A DNA stretch of 64,000 bases from PFJX01 sp040751755 (GTDB lineage: Bacteria > Pseudomonadota > Gammaproteobacteria > Burkholderiales > Thiobacillaceae): assembly GCA_040751755.1 (NCBI GenBank), contig JBFMHC010000020.1:186001-250000 (forward strand). Reading direction: 5' to 3'. Below, piece after piece: positions 40,301 through 47,794 of the stretch. Every line of letters begins with the position of its first letter. Positions within the stretch are counted from its first letter, which is position 1. A program made the translations under genes and the position numbers. The notes below the pieces were generated by a model. It saw only the letters and a program-made list of their open reading frames with translations. It had not been told where the DNA came from and ran no database searches.

Positions 40301-43008
40301 TCACCGCCACCGCCCTCAAGGACATCGCCCTCCAGGAAGTCAGCGGCAACCTGCGCGCCGCCAGCATCCAGGCCAGCAGCGGCAACGTGTACCTCACCGC
40401 CGACCGCAACCTGGCGGGCACCGGCACGGGCACCACGGTGACCGGCAACAACATCAGCCTGGTATCCCTGTCCGAGGCCATCGGCAGCGACGCCACCCCC
40501 CTGGTGGTGGACACCCAGGGCGGCACCACCGTCCTGTCCGCCAGCGCGGCGGGCAACATCCATCTCCAGGAAGCCACGGGCGACATGCGCGTGCGCCAGG
40601 TCAAGTCCCAGGCGGGCGACGTGCACCTGTCGGTACCCGGCGGCAGCCTGCTGGACGCCAACGATGTGGAGCAGGTGGACGAGCACACCCGCACCGAACT
40701 CCTGGCCCTGTGGGAGGAGATGCGCCTCACCGGCGCCAAGGCGGAGCAGGCCCGCGACCGCAACCTGGAAGTCCAGGCCGCCAGGCTCAAGCAGGAATAC
40801 GAGGCCTACTTCCGCATGCGCAACCTGCACCGCCTGGACGACGGCGGCTACACGGCGGATGCCTACGATCCCGGCTACGCCTACCACGCCACCACGGTGC
40901 AGGCCTCGGTGCTGAAGTCGGTGAACAACTGGACCGATGCCGACGTGGCCGCCTTCGAGGCCGGCCAGACCGCCGCCTACCATGCCGCCTTCCAGCGCTT
41001 CGGCGACGGCGCCTACGTGGTGGGATACACCCCGACCCTCAGCGCCAGCGAGACGGCTGCCCTGTCCGAAGGCGCCGTCTGGAGCGACGGCCAGCTGAGC
41101 AATGCCCTGTCCGCCGGCCTGTTCCGGCCGGTGGCGGACACCGAGGTGCGCATCGAGGAGGCCAACGTCATCGGCAACCACCTCATCCTCGACGTGGCCG
41201 GCGGCATCGGCCTGGAGAAGGCCCAGCCGGTGGTGATCCAGCGCGGCGCCAGCCTGAGCGACGAGGAGAAGCTGGCCCTGCTCACCGCCGAGCTGAGCGA
41301 CATCGAGATCGTCGGCGACGAGCTGCGCATCGTCCAGAAGGAGGACGTGGACGTCACCGCCAGCGGCCGGCTCAAGGCCAGCGCCCAGGACGACCTGCTG
41401 CTGGGTTCCGAGAGCAACCTGCTGCTGGACGAGATCCGCACCCAGGGCGAGGCGCGCCTCAAGACCGGCGCCGGCATGAGCGGCGTGGACGGCAAGGTCC
41501 ACGTCACCGCGGCCCGCGCCATCCTGGAGGCGGGCGGCGGCGACCTGGGCAGCGCCGCCACCCCCATCCTGGTGGAACTGCCGGACACCGGCGAGCTCAC
41601 CGCCCGCGCCGCCGGCGACCTCTACGTGCGGGAGCAGACCGGCGACATGACCGTGGAAAGCGTGTTCGCCAAGGGCGGCGTCCACCTGGCCGCCCCGGGC
41701 GCCATCGTCGAGGCGGTGGCCGACCGGGAACTGGACGTGCGCGCCGACGACGTCAGCCTGATCGCCGGCGACACCATCGGCCGCCCCGGCGGCGACAACG
41801 CCCTGGACGTGGCGGTGGATGTCCTGGGCCGCCTGGACGCCAGCGCCCCCAACGGCATCTACCTCAACAGCACCGGCGCCTCCGGCCAGCTGGGCGACGT
41901 CACCACCCATGGTGACTTCAGCCTCACCATCGCCGACGGCGGCATGACCGTGGTGGGCGACGTGAAGGCCGACGCCGGCGTCACCCTGGGGGCGGCGGAC
42001 GATGTGGAGTTCGCCGGCGGCAGCGTGGCCTCCGACGGCCCGGTGGTGATCGAGGCCGGCCTGGACGGCAGCGGCAGCATCCTCGTCGCCGCGCCCGCCG
42101 GCGGCGGTGACGCCATCGCCAGCAAGGACACCCTACGCCTGACCGCCGCCGGCGACATCCGGATCGGCGGCGACGTGCACAGCGAAGGCGACGCCCAGGT
42201 GGAGGCCGGCTTCGACGTGGGCTTCACCGGCGGCCAGCTCACCAGCGGTGGCCAGGCCGGCATCAGCGCCGGCCTGTCCGGTGCCGGCAATGTCCTGGGG
42301 GATGCGGGGACCGGGCCGGACGTGGTGGCCCAGGCCGGCGTCCTGATCCAGGCGCCGGATGCCATCGGCGGCGCCGACGCCCTGGAGGTGAGCACGGATG
42401 GCGAGTTGGACCTGCAAGGCCGGCTGATCGACGTGGTCATGCGGCCCATCACCGCAGGCAATCCCGCCGAGCTGCGCGTCACCGGCCTCAATGGCACCCT
42501 GGCCCAGGAGGTGAAGCTGGACATCCGGGGCGCCAGCGAGACGATCCTGCGCACCCTGGTGACGGGCAACGGCCGCGTGAGCACGGACAGTCCCAACCTC
42601 CAGGTGCGCCAGGGCCACGTGGGGGATTGGGTCAGCTTCCATACCCCCCACTTCGACGCCCGCATCGACCATCTCGACCGCAACCCGCCCCCGGGCATGG
42701 ACCTGCGCGGCTTCACCCTGGACGGGGACTTCGACATCGAACTCACCCCCACCGTGGCCTACGTCGGCGCCTACGTGGTGAACCAGAACCCGCGCCGCAT
42801 CGTGGAAAGCAACCCGGGTGGCTACGTGGACCGCACCAACGGCGAGTCCCTGCGCAGCCAGCAGGGACTGCCCGCCGTGCTGGGCGCCTTCAACGCCATC
42901 GACACCGGCGCGCCGGCGAGCGGCAACCTGGTCAGCGTCGACCCGGACCTGATGGACGATGAGCGCTGGCTGGAGGAGGGCGAGGGCAACATCACGCCGG
43001 CGCCTTGA
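31102..43008 (+). CDS. Giant filamentous adhesin (TpsA, LktA-type), main part after frameshift
   Basis: An open frame of 3,968 codons; in-frame sequence starts just after the G tract, and GTG 31102 is only the first possible codon. With the upstream part it gives about 4,642 residues. Most of it is degenerate beta-helix repeats of roughly 50-60 residues, alternating Ala/Gly-rich strands (AGSVSYGG, GISGSYNEI) with Asp/Asn/Thr-rich turns (LDADDTSDI). A Trp-rich segment (FWSQWETLIGKFKTMDW) breaks the repeats early. Two close cysteine pairs occur at residues 2637/2644 and 2946/2952. It is exported by the TpsB encoded next and probably mediates adhesion or biofilm formation. The C-terminal part (about 3,200-3,968) has less regular repeats. 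Confidence 0.88.
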   Translation: MTVKSTLADAETEVSAAAGTAGSPDLQEAITSARPVDEILFEKLSDFVAAAPSTDQRSGASSKLGLAAAFAWVENDNDVKAEVAGGAHVTTPGKLDVLAKAEEGVSFETSAAVDQRDLDTQLPGDPNAPEDKKKVAISASVAVIDMTHHADALIGDGALISAGGAVNVNAQSIISPFWSQWETLIGKFKTMDWNDAEAWYKLGKALYDVAGDPINATSWTQTAVESEKLAFAGAVDFFTLDHKATARIGDADINAGSAPITAAQDVNVVATASQGILNLVGVPEFDPTAAPGSNSNSGTAGFGGSYHQFNLTGGSDASIAAGAQVRADDVVALADTSFDQVTVAETVGKAGKLSINGAFSLVDTDLHTVAQIGAGGGMSANDVLVKAQDDSLVINVAGGVARSQSVGIGFSVAINELDREVRAIIGNRVTESASGGTLSASGNLLLDAHAGGTQGAFTVAGSGPSANESDEGKTGGDGSKTNAKDTGQQGKSGVGISGAASVNLVNDTTAAGINHLASVTVSGAGASAVTVDKDADGTAETTVDLARGLTAQAKNDALIIAGAGALTVATDKSAGLAGAFTWNELVKDTRATIADTSVTVHNGGVNLDAENAKAMWSISAGGAAGDKVGIAGSVSYSTIDNVTEAAIDDANVDADSTVVLDADDTSDIRSVAGSVSYGGKAGIGAAVAISTVDSDTTARISGAGKSVSGDAGVSASATNDNSIVSVAAAIGASQGVAASGAVTWNVISNKTEATMSGVTLSASGNAVNLDADDTADIFSISGNAAISTGQGSVGISGSYNEIDNETYAKATGGSLSGTSVRLEATEDATIKAIAAGGSGSSKVAVSGSLGVNTIGNLTKASTSGTTLNTAGDAQVRAADTSDIFSVTGAVGAAGNGAVGASGSYNHIGGSVTAQIAGGTVDAANVLVDAERAAKMEVWAVAGSAAGTAGFAGSIALNDIGGVTTASINGGADVEASGNALVTAEADDRIDARAGAIGIGGSVGGSGSIAFNDVHSDTLAQVTGANTQVTGLGNGGVAQVDNGQLSALTGLPSANPLANRQQKDNVRGAAVVASSTSQVENFTISASGGGSAGVAGTVSLAMMTGYTSAEVTDGASVNASFGGAEQEARVAAYHHDNLYSVSGGGAIGGDVGAGGAMDNLIGSHVTTAEVRGATVQGSKAVDVDAGSTLEIAQKVIGLGGGTYAGLSGSIGLILVDGKTQALVNDGDLNSKGDLTVEATSETDTEILAGAVSLSGVAGIGLTGTVAIYDQTTQAVVGDGSNLNANQATRVHADNDTEQNVIAGTASAAGGVGIAGTVDVAVIKGTTQAVVGAKSSAGAGDSHINADTGYGGAEQDVSVSASDTTRVDNYLGGLGIGLGGAGVGAAVDVVMVNNGASAQVRSGATVDADRDITVSADTERVLDSFTIAAAGGATTGISGAVSVLTAGSRPDSDAQSESSASVGEVARYVSANAFGNQLDSDAGGTSASRDKANAARASANVGNDMNAPAAANTAQAVVAAGTTLNAGRDVRVAARNGTDTDAIAVGVAVSGGASLGGGVALAFVDDKTEAEAAGSITAGRNVTVQADDGTVNDTQGLVLDVGDIHVNQRTTASKLMTFAGGGGVVGLGASVAILDKTSSASARVGDGASITALGTEAADPGGVTGLVTVDAGIDHELETKGLGAAVGLAGVGVAIAYVTEDGDATAQVGSQAHVTGKALDVHGHAQTDTDAHVIAAAGGLVSGAGADANAEDTSSANARIGDGAVIRTASGLTQVRADVDPVAKAEALGVAVSAGVSIGVSLSDATVETRAEAGTGSGVDVIADAMTVQAETRLRGMTAESDATAGAGGLLLGASASESKATVRTDTVADVGANNTINVNGEFKVDANSDTYADADVTGINVGLLAGGSSAAKARTDTETYATVGDNPTLTADSVKVKADGNDKLRANTKSGAGGLGVLVASKAETEADSRTYAGLGGATGTSGLVDAVMTEITAVQHTNFNSTADSTSASVVGYSGARAINHVDTDTRAYLGPKVTVNTESFSAQAWNDIVKPTLASGYNVDSGSGGLFNGAAARSESFIRNGALVDVGQDAKINVAVAGVGVGDLDLAAWNQVDAHDRVRLDSGGAIAIAKAESEIRNDRNDATVHVGQDATLLTDGEANLSARTTAQIHAAASSKTYGLAGAAEGDSAAGIRADNRIELATGAKVEAEEDVHLMAGTDRVNGNDLYADAETRLWNYTAFPVENDPGAFGSVVQHNTIDVAAGAQARSVKSVHLTATEGSHRTRGFGEGTDAYRETLSAIGEFFGADTSALKITGGSTYDNANAFLGLDPASGVNVDGTVQAGIWHHQWLTLAADGQTVTSSESMADKWRLRNGVSLADELAAEIAALREKALKTRAAANSYAGSDASDAALALDNDARILEQQLAALSDPNAKVGFIDILDTTARTGNVNITGKYLTGQASGHIEAPGDVRIDIENKSTRFMQTAALTIPDEEGGQITFNGLRVSSNGDINARNSLTRVAAIGTLKDAATSPDPVIRVENTNDQDTAAGAPAQLWMRGDVNNLGGEAIAKSHGTLRVSANINAETVNIATGGDFIKTYTPGFTHQGGDPVKQLGSLPGQREAAKVDYSQNGLAQNCGSGGKDCGTTIAGNNVYISGEKLNINGLIQAGLPDRAILIDNSLLAATNPSMGIANSAAIAKLKANWQSGDHGTRYLDLNNPDPGSSSIKVRYDAENDRLELANVRMGGGHMELFGNVFSTGNGELRVMDGYGRINVRNSTGYDLAVGRLDTGPGVEGIIRITDTSQRDPDNAPLVTEITRLGNTIETRTSATVDANGRPSKLVSSTTGRNGSFNPTANRRFNWINGDSTKHSTKDVYTTRYFLGADGLAKDKDFDPVHTDYPTVYTARLTGDWLSTGQSTGPDYAMDYTQVTTTKTTTRDDYSGEYGCDSIYTCIDHTVEKRWYVNNYYQHSLNASKAVKVNFIGFDSASLNVDAGTGQLLLGGLVRGLTGNSSLSGGAGIQSLSDEARIVASNLTLASANGAIGSAANPVRIDLTDADPAKGLVNGKVTATALKDIALQEVSGNLRAASIQASSGNVYLTADRNLAGTGTGTTVTGNNISLVSLSEAIGSDATPLVVDTQGGTTVLSASAAGNIHLQEATGDMRVRQVKSQAGDVHLSVPGGSLLDANDVEQVDEHTRTELLALWEEMRLTGAKAEQARDRNLEVQAARLKQEYEAYFRMRNLHRLDDGGYTADAYDPGYAYHATTVQASVLKSVNNWTDADVAAFEAGQTAAYHAAFQRFGDGAYVVGYTPTLSASETAALSEGAVWSDGQLSNALSAGLFRPVADTEVRIEEANVIGNHLILDVAGGIGLEKAQPVVIQRGASLSDEEKLALLTAELSDIEIVGDELRIVQKEDVDVTASGRLKASAQDDLLLGSESNLLLDEIRTQGEARLKTGAGMSGVDGKVHVTAARAILEAGGGDLGSAATPILVELPDTGELTARAAGDLYVREQTGDMTVESVFAKGGVHLAAPGAIVEAVADRELDVRADDVSLIAGDTIGRPGGDNALDVAVDVLGRLDASAPNGIYLNSTGASGQLGDVTTHGDFSLTIADGGMTVVGDVKADAGVTLGAADDVEFAGGSVASDGPVVIEAGLDGSGSILVAAPAGGGDAIASKDTLRLTAAGDIRIGGDVHSEGDAQVEAGFDVGFTGGQLTSGGQAGISAGLSGAGNVLGDAGTGPDVVAQAGVLIQAPDAIGGADALEVSTDGELDLQGRLIDVVMRPITAGNPAELRVTGLNGTLAQEVKLDIRGASETILRTLVTGNGRVSTDSPNLQVRQGHVGDWVSFHTPHFDARIDHLDRNPPPGMDLRGFTLDGDFDIELTPTVAYVGAYVVNQNPRRIVESNPGGYVDRTNGESLRSQQGLPAVLGAFNAIDTGAPASGNLVSVDPDLMDDERWLEEGEGNITPAP
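32590..36300 (+). repeat. Degenerate in-frame repeat region of the adhesin
   Basis: The translation shows many imperfect units of about 50-60 residues, each with a strand like GxxGxAGSVSxNxI and a turn like VxLDADDTxDI. They are beta-helix coil units. The DNA copies are too diverged to count exactly by eye. Confidence 0.6.
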
Positions 43009-43100
43009 GACGATGGACAGTGGCGGCACCGGCGCGGTCCGGTGCCGCCGTTGAGCCAGGCCCGGTATTAATCGAATTTGCTCAGTTCTTGGAGAACCCC

Positions 43101-44774
43101 TTGATATCTCGAACCATTCTGGGCGGGGGCGCAGGCGCCTTCTGCCTACTGATGAGCACGGCCGTCCTGGCCGTCGACCCGCCCGACGCGGGCGCGGTGC
43201 AGCGTCTGGAGCGCGAGCAACTGGAACGTCTGCTGCAGGAACAGCGTCTGCGCAAGAAGCCGGCGGCGCCCGAGATCACCCTGCCCGGCGCGCCGGCACC
43301 GGGCGAGGCCTCGCAGACCCGGAACATCCCGGTGAAGGGCTTCCTGGTGGATGACTCCGCCATCCTCAGCGCTGAGGAGATCCACGCCGTGCTCGCCCCC
43401 TACGAGGGCAAGACGGTGAGCCTGGCGGACCTGTTCGAGGCGGTGGCCGGCCTCAACAAGCTTTATGAAGAGAAACAGATGCCCACCGCGCGGGCCTTCC
43501 TGCCCCCCCAGGAGATCGCCGATGGCAGGGTGAAGATCCGCCTCGTGGAGGCGCGCGTGGGCGAGATCCACTTGGGCCAGGTGACCCAGGTGACGCCGGG
43601 ATTCGTGCGCGACCGCCTGAGCCTGGCGAGTGGCGACCTGATGTCGGTGTCCCGCCTGGAGGACGATCTGCTGCGGTTCAACCGCCTGCACGAGGTGCAG
43701 TTGCGCGCCGGCGTGCAGCCCGGCAAGGCCGCCGGTACCACCGACCTGCATCTGGAGGCGGCGGAACCAAAGCGAGACCAGTACTCCGTGTTCGTCGACA
43801 ACGCCGGGCGCTACACCGTGGGCGAGGAACGCCTGGGGTTCACCGCGCGCCGGGCCGGCCTCACCGGCCGCGGCGACAGCCTGCTGTTCTCCGCCGTGCT
43901 GGGCGAGGGCAGCGACAGCTACTACCTGGGCTATTCCGTGCCCCTCAACGCGCGTGACCTGAAGCTGGACCTGTCCTACAGCCGGGGCGGCATCGAGGTG
44001 GTGGAGGGCAGCTTCGTTCCGCTTGACGTGAGCGGCACCTCGCAGGATTTCACGGTTGGCCTGACGCGGCCGTTGGCGGTCGACGCCGGGCGACTCTGGA
44101 ACGCCTACGCCCGCGCCTCCGCCAAGGAGTCGATCAGCGAATTCGGTGGCGTGACCCAGCAGAACGTGGACCTGCTGGTGCTGACCGCGGGGGTGTCCGG
44201 CGAACAGCAGGACGAGCGCTCGGCCTGGACACTGGACGCGAACCTCAGCCAGGGGCTGAAGCACTTCGGCGGCGAGAACGTCTTCACCGCACTGCACGCC
44301 AACGCCGCCTGGCTGGAGCGTTTCACGCCGCGCGCCCAGTTGCTGCTGCGCGGCGGCCTGCAGTATTCCGGCAACGACCTGCTGCCTGCCTCGGAGCAGT
44401 TCCAGCTGGGCGGCAGCGCCAGTGTCCGCGGCTACTCGGAAGGTCTGCTGTCAGGACGCAGTGGCTATCTGGTGAGTGCGGAACTGCGCTATACCCTGCA
44501 GAACCCGGAGGAATATCTGACGCGCGACCCCGATGCGCCGTTGTTCACCGGCTTCGTGTTTCTCGACCATGGTGGCGCCTTCCCCTACCGCCCGGCGCCT
44601 CTGCATGATGTGACGGGTGACGATTTCCTCACGGGCGCCGGCCTGGGCCTGCTGATGGACTGGAAAGGCCGTGTCCAGGCGCGCCTGGCCGTGGCCTGGC
44701 CGCTGCGTGACAACCCTGGCGAGACGGAGGTGCGGGAACCGCGCCTGCATGCCTGGCTCGCCTACAACTGGTAG
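43101..44774 (+). CDS. TpsB two-partner secretion transporter (ShlB/FhaC/HecB family)
   Basis: The protein has 557 residues from TTG 43101, which has GGAG six bases before it and gives a clean signal peptide (ISRTILGGGAGAFCLLMSTAVLA-V). The frame is open to 43005, but those residues are not signal-like. Next come a Gln/Arg-rich linker helix (QRLEREQLERLLQEQRLRKK), two POTRA domains (about 65-210) and a 16-strand barrel with the VRGYSEG loop-6 motif and a C-terminal aromatic strand (LAYNW). It moves the upstream adhesin across the outer membrane and is probably in the same transcript. Confidence 0.92.
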   Translation: MISRTILGGGAGAFCLLMSTAVLAVDPPDAGAVQRLEREQLERLLQEQRLRKKPAAPEITLPGAPAPGEASQTRNIPVKGFLVDDSAILSAEEIHAVLAPYEGKTVSLADLFEAVAGLNKLYEEKQMPTARAFLPPQEIADGRVKIRLVEARVGEIHLGQVTQVTPGFVRDRLSLASGDLMSVSRLEDDLLRFNRLHEVQLRAGVQPGKAAGTTDLHLEAAEPKRDQYSVFVDNAGRYTVGEERLGFTARRAGLTGRGDSLLFSAVLGEGSDSYYLGYSVPLNARDLKLDLSYSRGGIEVVEGSFVPLDVSGTSQDFTVGLTRPLAVDAGRLWNAYARASAKESISEFGGVTQQNVDLLVLTAGVSGEQQDERSAWTLDANLSQGLKHFGGENVFTALHANAAWLERFTPRAQLLLRGGLQYSGNDLLPASEQFQLGGSASVRGYSEGLLSGRSGYLVSAELRYTLQNPEEYLTRDPDAPLFTGFVFLDHGGAFPYRPAPLHDVTGDDFLTGAGLGLLMDWKGRVQARLAVAWPLRDNPGETEVREPRLHAWLAYNW

Positions 44775-44788
44775 CGACGCGCTCGCAG

Positions 44789-45925
44789 CTAGACCAGCAA
44801 GCGCTCCAGCACGCCGCGATAGACCTGGGCGAGTTGCGCCAGCTCGTCCACGCCGACATGCTCATCGATCTTGTGGATGGAGGCGTTGATGGGGCCGAAC
44901 TCCACCACCTCGCGGGCGATGTCGGCGATGAAGCGGCCGTCCGAGGTGCCGCCGGTGGTGGAGAGCTCCGCCTCCACCCCCGTGACTTCCTTGATCGCCG
45001 CGGCGAGGGCATCGACCAGCGGACCGCGCGGCGTAAGGAAGGGCTTGGCGCCGATCTCCCAGGTCAGTTCGTAGTCCAGGCCATGTTTGTCGAGGATGGC
45101 GCACACGCGCTGTTGCAGGCTCTCCACCGGGCTGGCGGTGCCGTGGCGGAAATTGAAGGCGATCTCCGCGTGGCCGGGGATCACGTTCATGGCGCCCGTG
45201 CCGGCGTGCATGTTGGAGATCTGCCAGGTGGTGGGCGGGAAGTACTCGTTGCCCTCGTCCCACACCGTCGCCGCCAGCTCGGCGATCGCCGGCGCGGCCA
45301 GGTGGATGGGGTTGCGGCCCAGGTGCGGGTAGGCGATGTGCGCCTGCACGCCCTTGACCTTGAGGCGGCCATGCAGGGAGCCGCGGCGGCCGTTCTTCAT
45401 CATGTCGCCGAAGCGGCTGACGCAGGTGGGTTCGCCGACGATGCAGGCGTCGATGGTCTCGCCGCGCGCCGCCAGCCGTTCCACCACCTTCACCGTGCCG
45501 TCCACCGCCGGGCCTTCCTCGTCCGAGGTGATGAGCCAGGCGATGGAGCCGGGGTGGTCGGGGTGCGCGGCGAGGAAGCTCTCGACGGCGCTCAGGAACG
45601 CGGCGATGGAGCCCTTCATGTCCGCCGCGCCGCGTCCGTACAGCAGGCCGTCGCGCACCGTCGGCACGAAGGGGTCGGAGTGCCATTGCTCCAGCGGGCC
45701 GGTGGGCACCACGTCGGTGTGGCCGGCGAAGCACACCAGCGGCGCCTGCTGGCCGCGCCGCGCCCACAGGTTGGCGACCTCGCCGCTCGGCATCGGCTCG
45801 ATGACGAAGCCGAGCGCGGCGAGCCGCTCCGCGAGCCAGGTCTGGCAGCCGGCGTCGTCGGGGGTGTTGGAGCGGCGCGAGATGAGCTCGCCGGCGTATT
45901 CCAGGGTCTTGTCGGGTCGGGTCAT
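44789..45925 (-). CDS. dapE: Succinyl-diaminopimelate desuccinylase
   Basis: A 378-residue M20 metallopeptidase-fold enzyme of lysine/diaminopimelate synthesis. Metal ligands lie in FAGHTDVVPTGP, RGAADMKGS and SDEEGPAVDGT, and VEFGPINASIHKIDE is near the end. ATG 45925 overlaps the upstream ArsC-like gene by 4 bases; upstream sequence in frame is a shadow of that gene. Confidence 0.96.
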   Translation of the reverse strand: MTRPDKTLEYAGELISRRSNTPDDAGCQTWLAERLAALGFVIEPMPSGEVANLWARRGQQAPLVCFAGHTDVVPTGPLEQWHSDPFVPTVRDGLLYGRGAADMKGSIAAFLSAVESFLAAHPDHPGSIAWLITSDEEGPAVDGTVKVVERLAARGETIDACIVGEPTCVSRFGDMMKNGRRGSLHGRLKVKGVQAHIAYPHLGRNPIHLAAPAIAELAATVWDEGNEYFPPTTWQISNMHAGTGAMNVIPGHAEIAFNFRHGTASPVESLQQRVCAILDKHGLDYELTWEIGAKPFLTPRGPLVDALAAAIKEVTGVEAELSTTGGTSDGRFIADIAREVVEFGPINASIHKIDEHVGVDELAQLAQVYRGVLERLLV

Positions 45926-46269
45926 TTCTTGAACAGCTCGGCGTAGCGGGTCTCGGTAAAGCCGGCATCGAAGCGGCCGTCGCGCTCCAGCAGGGGGCGC
46001 TTGATGACGCTGGAGTGCGCCTGCATCACCGCCAGGGCGCTGGCGGCGTCGACCACCGAGGCCTGCACCTCGTCCGGCAGCTTGCGCCAGGTCGGGCCGG
46101 CGCGGTTGACCAGCTTCTCCCAGCCCAGCTGCCGCATGGCGGCCTGCAGCGTGGCCTCGGGCACACCCTGTTTCTTGTAATCGTGGAACGCGTAGTCGAG
46201 GCCGCGTTCCTCCAGCCAGGCGCGGGCCTTCTTGACGGTGCTGCAGTTGGGGATGCCGTAGATTTTCAT
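45922..46269 (-). CDS. Spx/MgsR-type ArsC-family protein (YffB-like)
   Basis: A 115-residue thioredoxin-like protein. It has a single cysteine in YGIPNCSTVKKA, matching the ArsC/Spx/YffB family, and SVIKRPLL at the C-terminal side. It is coupled to dapE by an ATGA overlap, the common yffB-dapE arrangement. Arsenate reduction is not implied; glutathione-dependent reductase activity is likely for the family. Confidence 0.9.
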   Translation of the reverse strand: MKIYGIPNCSTVKKARAWLEERGLDYAFHDYKKQGVPEATLQAAMRQLGWEKLVNRAGPTWRKLPDEVQASVVDAASALAVMQAHSSVIKRPLLERDGRFDAGFTETRYAELFKK

Positions 46270-46308
46270 GGCACACTCGAAGCGGAAAAACGCGCTATTT
46301 TACCCGCC

Positions 46309-46752
46309 ATGCCCGCTCCCACCGCACCCCGTGTACGCCGCGCCGACTGGCTGCTCGACGAGGCGGCCATCGCCGCGCTGCGGCGCGAGGTGTTCATCGA
46401 CGAGCAGGGCGTGCCCGAGGCGCTGGAATGGGAGGTGCGCGACCCGCACTGCCGGTGGTTCGTCGCCGAGATGGACGGCATGCTCGTCGGCATTTCCCGT
46501 CTCCTGCCCGAGGGACGCATCGGCCGCATGGCGGTGCGGCGCGCGTATCGGCGCCGCGGCGTCGGCAGCGCGCTGCTGCAGGCCGCCCTGGCGGCGGCGC
46601 GCGCGGCCGGCTTGGCGGAGGTGGAACTGTCCGCGCAGACCCATGCCGTGCCGTTCTACGCACGCCACGGCTTCCGAGCCGAGGGGCCGGAATATCCGGA
46701 TGCGGGCATCCCGCACCGCACCATGAAACTGCATCTCAAGGAGTCCATATGA
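46309..46752 (+). CDS. GNAT family N-acetyltransferase
   Basis: A 147-residue protein with the acetyl-CoA-binding RMAVRRAYRRRGVGSALLQAAL and a C-terminal FYARHGFRAEGPEY. It is close to the YjcF/ElaA group of acetyltransferases. The substrate is unknown. It overlaps ispF by 4 bases, so they are coupled. It is divergent from the yffB-dapE pair, with 39 bases between. Confidence 0.88.
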   Translation: MPAPTAPRVRRADWLLDEAAIAALRREVFIDEQGVPEALEWEVRDPHCRWFVAEMDGMLVGISRLLPEGRIGRMAVRRAYRRRGVGSALLQAALAAARAAGLAEVELSAQTHAVPFYARHGFRAEGPEYPDAGIPHRTMKLHLKESI

Positions 46753-47228
46753 ATCTGCGTGTCGGCCACGGTTTCGACGTCCATGCCTTCGCGGCAGGGC
46801 GCCGCCTCGTCATCGGCGGCGTGGAGATCCCGCACGAGCTGGGCCTGCTCGGCCATTCCGACGCCGATGTGCTGTTGCACGCGATCTGCGATGCCCTGCT
46901 GGGTGCCGCCGGCCTGGGCGACATCGGCCGCCACTTCCCGGACTCCGACCCGCGCTACAAGGGCATCGACAGCCGCGAATTGCTGCGCCACGTCGCGGGC
47001 CTGCTGGCGGAACGAGGCTGGCGCGCGGGCAACGTCGACGCCACCATCATCGCCCAGGCGCCGAAGATGGCGCCGTACATCCCCGGCATGGTCGAGCGCA
47101 TCGCCGCCGACCTGGGCGTCGAGGCGGCGGCGGTGAACGTCAAGGCCACCACCACGGAACGCCTCGGTTTCACCGGCCGCGGCGAGGGCATCGCCGCCGA
47201 GGCGGTGTGCCTGATCGAGCGGGACTAG
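46749..47228 (+). CDS. ispF: 2-C-methyl-D-erythritol 2,4-cyclodiphosphate synthase
   Basis: A 159-residue enzyme of the non-mevalonate isoprenoid pathway. It has GHGFDVHAF with metal-binding Asp and His, GHSDADVLLHAICDALLGA and KATTTERLGFTGRGEGIAAEAV. ispD is not adjacent in this window, which is less usual; here the neighbour is the acetyltransferase. Confidence 0.96.
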   Translation: MNLRVGHGFDVHAFAAGRRLVIGGVEIPHELGLLGHSDADVLLHAICDALLGAAGLGDIGRHFPDSDPRYKGIDSRELLRHVAGLLAERGWRAGNVDATIIAQAPKMAPYIPGMVERIAADLGVEAAAVNVKATTTERLGFTGRGEGIAAEAVCLIERD

Positions 47229-47230
47229 AC

Positions 47231-47794
47231 ATGGCGGAAGCGCCCGCCGGAGAGACGGCGCGGGTCTTCTTCGCCCTCTGGCCGGATGCCGGTGTGCGCG
47301 AGGGACTGGTGCGCGCGGGTGCGGCCCTGCATGCCCTGCACGGCGGGCGGCGGATGCGTCCGGACAGCCTGCACCTCACCCTGGTGTTCGTCGGCGCGGT
47401 GATGGCGGGGCGCATCCCCGAACTGCTGGCGGTGGCTGGGGACGTGCAGGTCGGGGGGTTCGAGACGGTGTTCGACCAGCCGGAGTGTTGGCGCCACAAC
47501 CGCATCGCCTGCCTGGGCGCCAGCGAGGTACCCGACGGCCTGCGCGAGCTGGTGGGAGGCCTGGAGGCCGGGCTTCTGGGCCTCGGCATGCCCTTCGACC
47601 GGCGCCCATACAAGCCTCACATCACCCTGTTGCGAAACGCGGACTGCCGCAGGGCCGCTGCGGCCGAGGGGGAAAAGGAAAATCCCGCGTCAGGGCCGCT
47701 ACGCTGGCCTGCGCGGGATTTCGTGCTGGTCAGATCCAGCTTGCGTCCGGATGGGGCGCGTTATGAGGAACTTGGCCGCTGGCCGCTCCTATAG
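47231..47794 (+). CDS. thpR: RNA 2',3'-cyclic phosphodiesterase
   Basis: A 187-residue 2H phosphoesterase with both HxTx motifs: HLTLVF and HITLLR. It opens 2',3'-cyclic phosphates on RNA. ATG 47231 is just after the ispF stop. A Gly/Glu-rich insert (AAAAEGEKENPASG) lies before the last strand. The convergent next gene overlaps by 6 bases. Confidence 0.9.
   Translation: MAEAPAGETARVFFALWPDAGVREGLVRAGAALHALHGGRRMRPDSLHLTLVFVGAVMAGRIPELLAVAGDVQVGGFETVFDQPECWRHNRIACLGASEVPDGLRELVGGLEAGLLGLGMPFDRRPYKPHITLLRNADCRRAAAAEGEKENPASGPLRWPARDFVLVRSSLRPDGARYEELGRWPLL

Noticed and set aside
37003..41910. A 1,635-codon open frame on the - strand opposite the adhesin
   Set aside because: It is a product of high GC and repeated codons in the adhesin. 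Its translation is Val/Gly/His/Ala-rich with no recognisable domain, and it is fully contained in a better-supported gene.
29079..43008. Adhesin as two separate functional genes
   Set aside because: The signal and secretion domain are only in the first frame and the repeats continue without a gap in the second. A single gene with a one-base shift explains this better.
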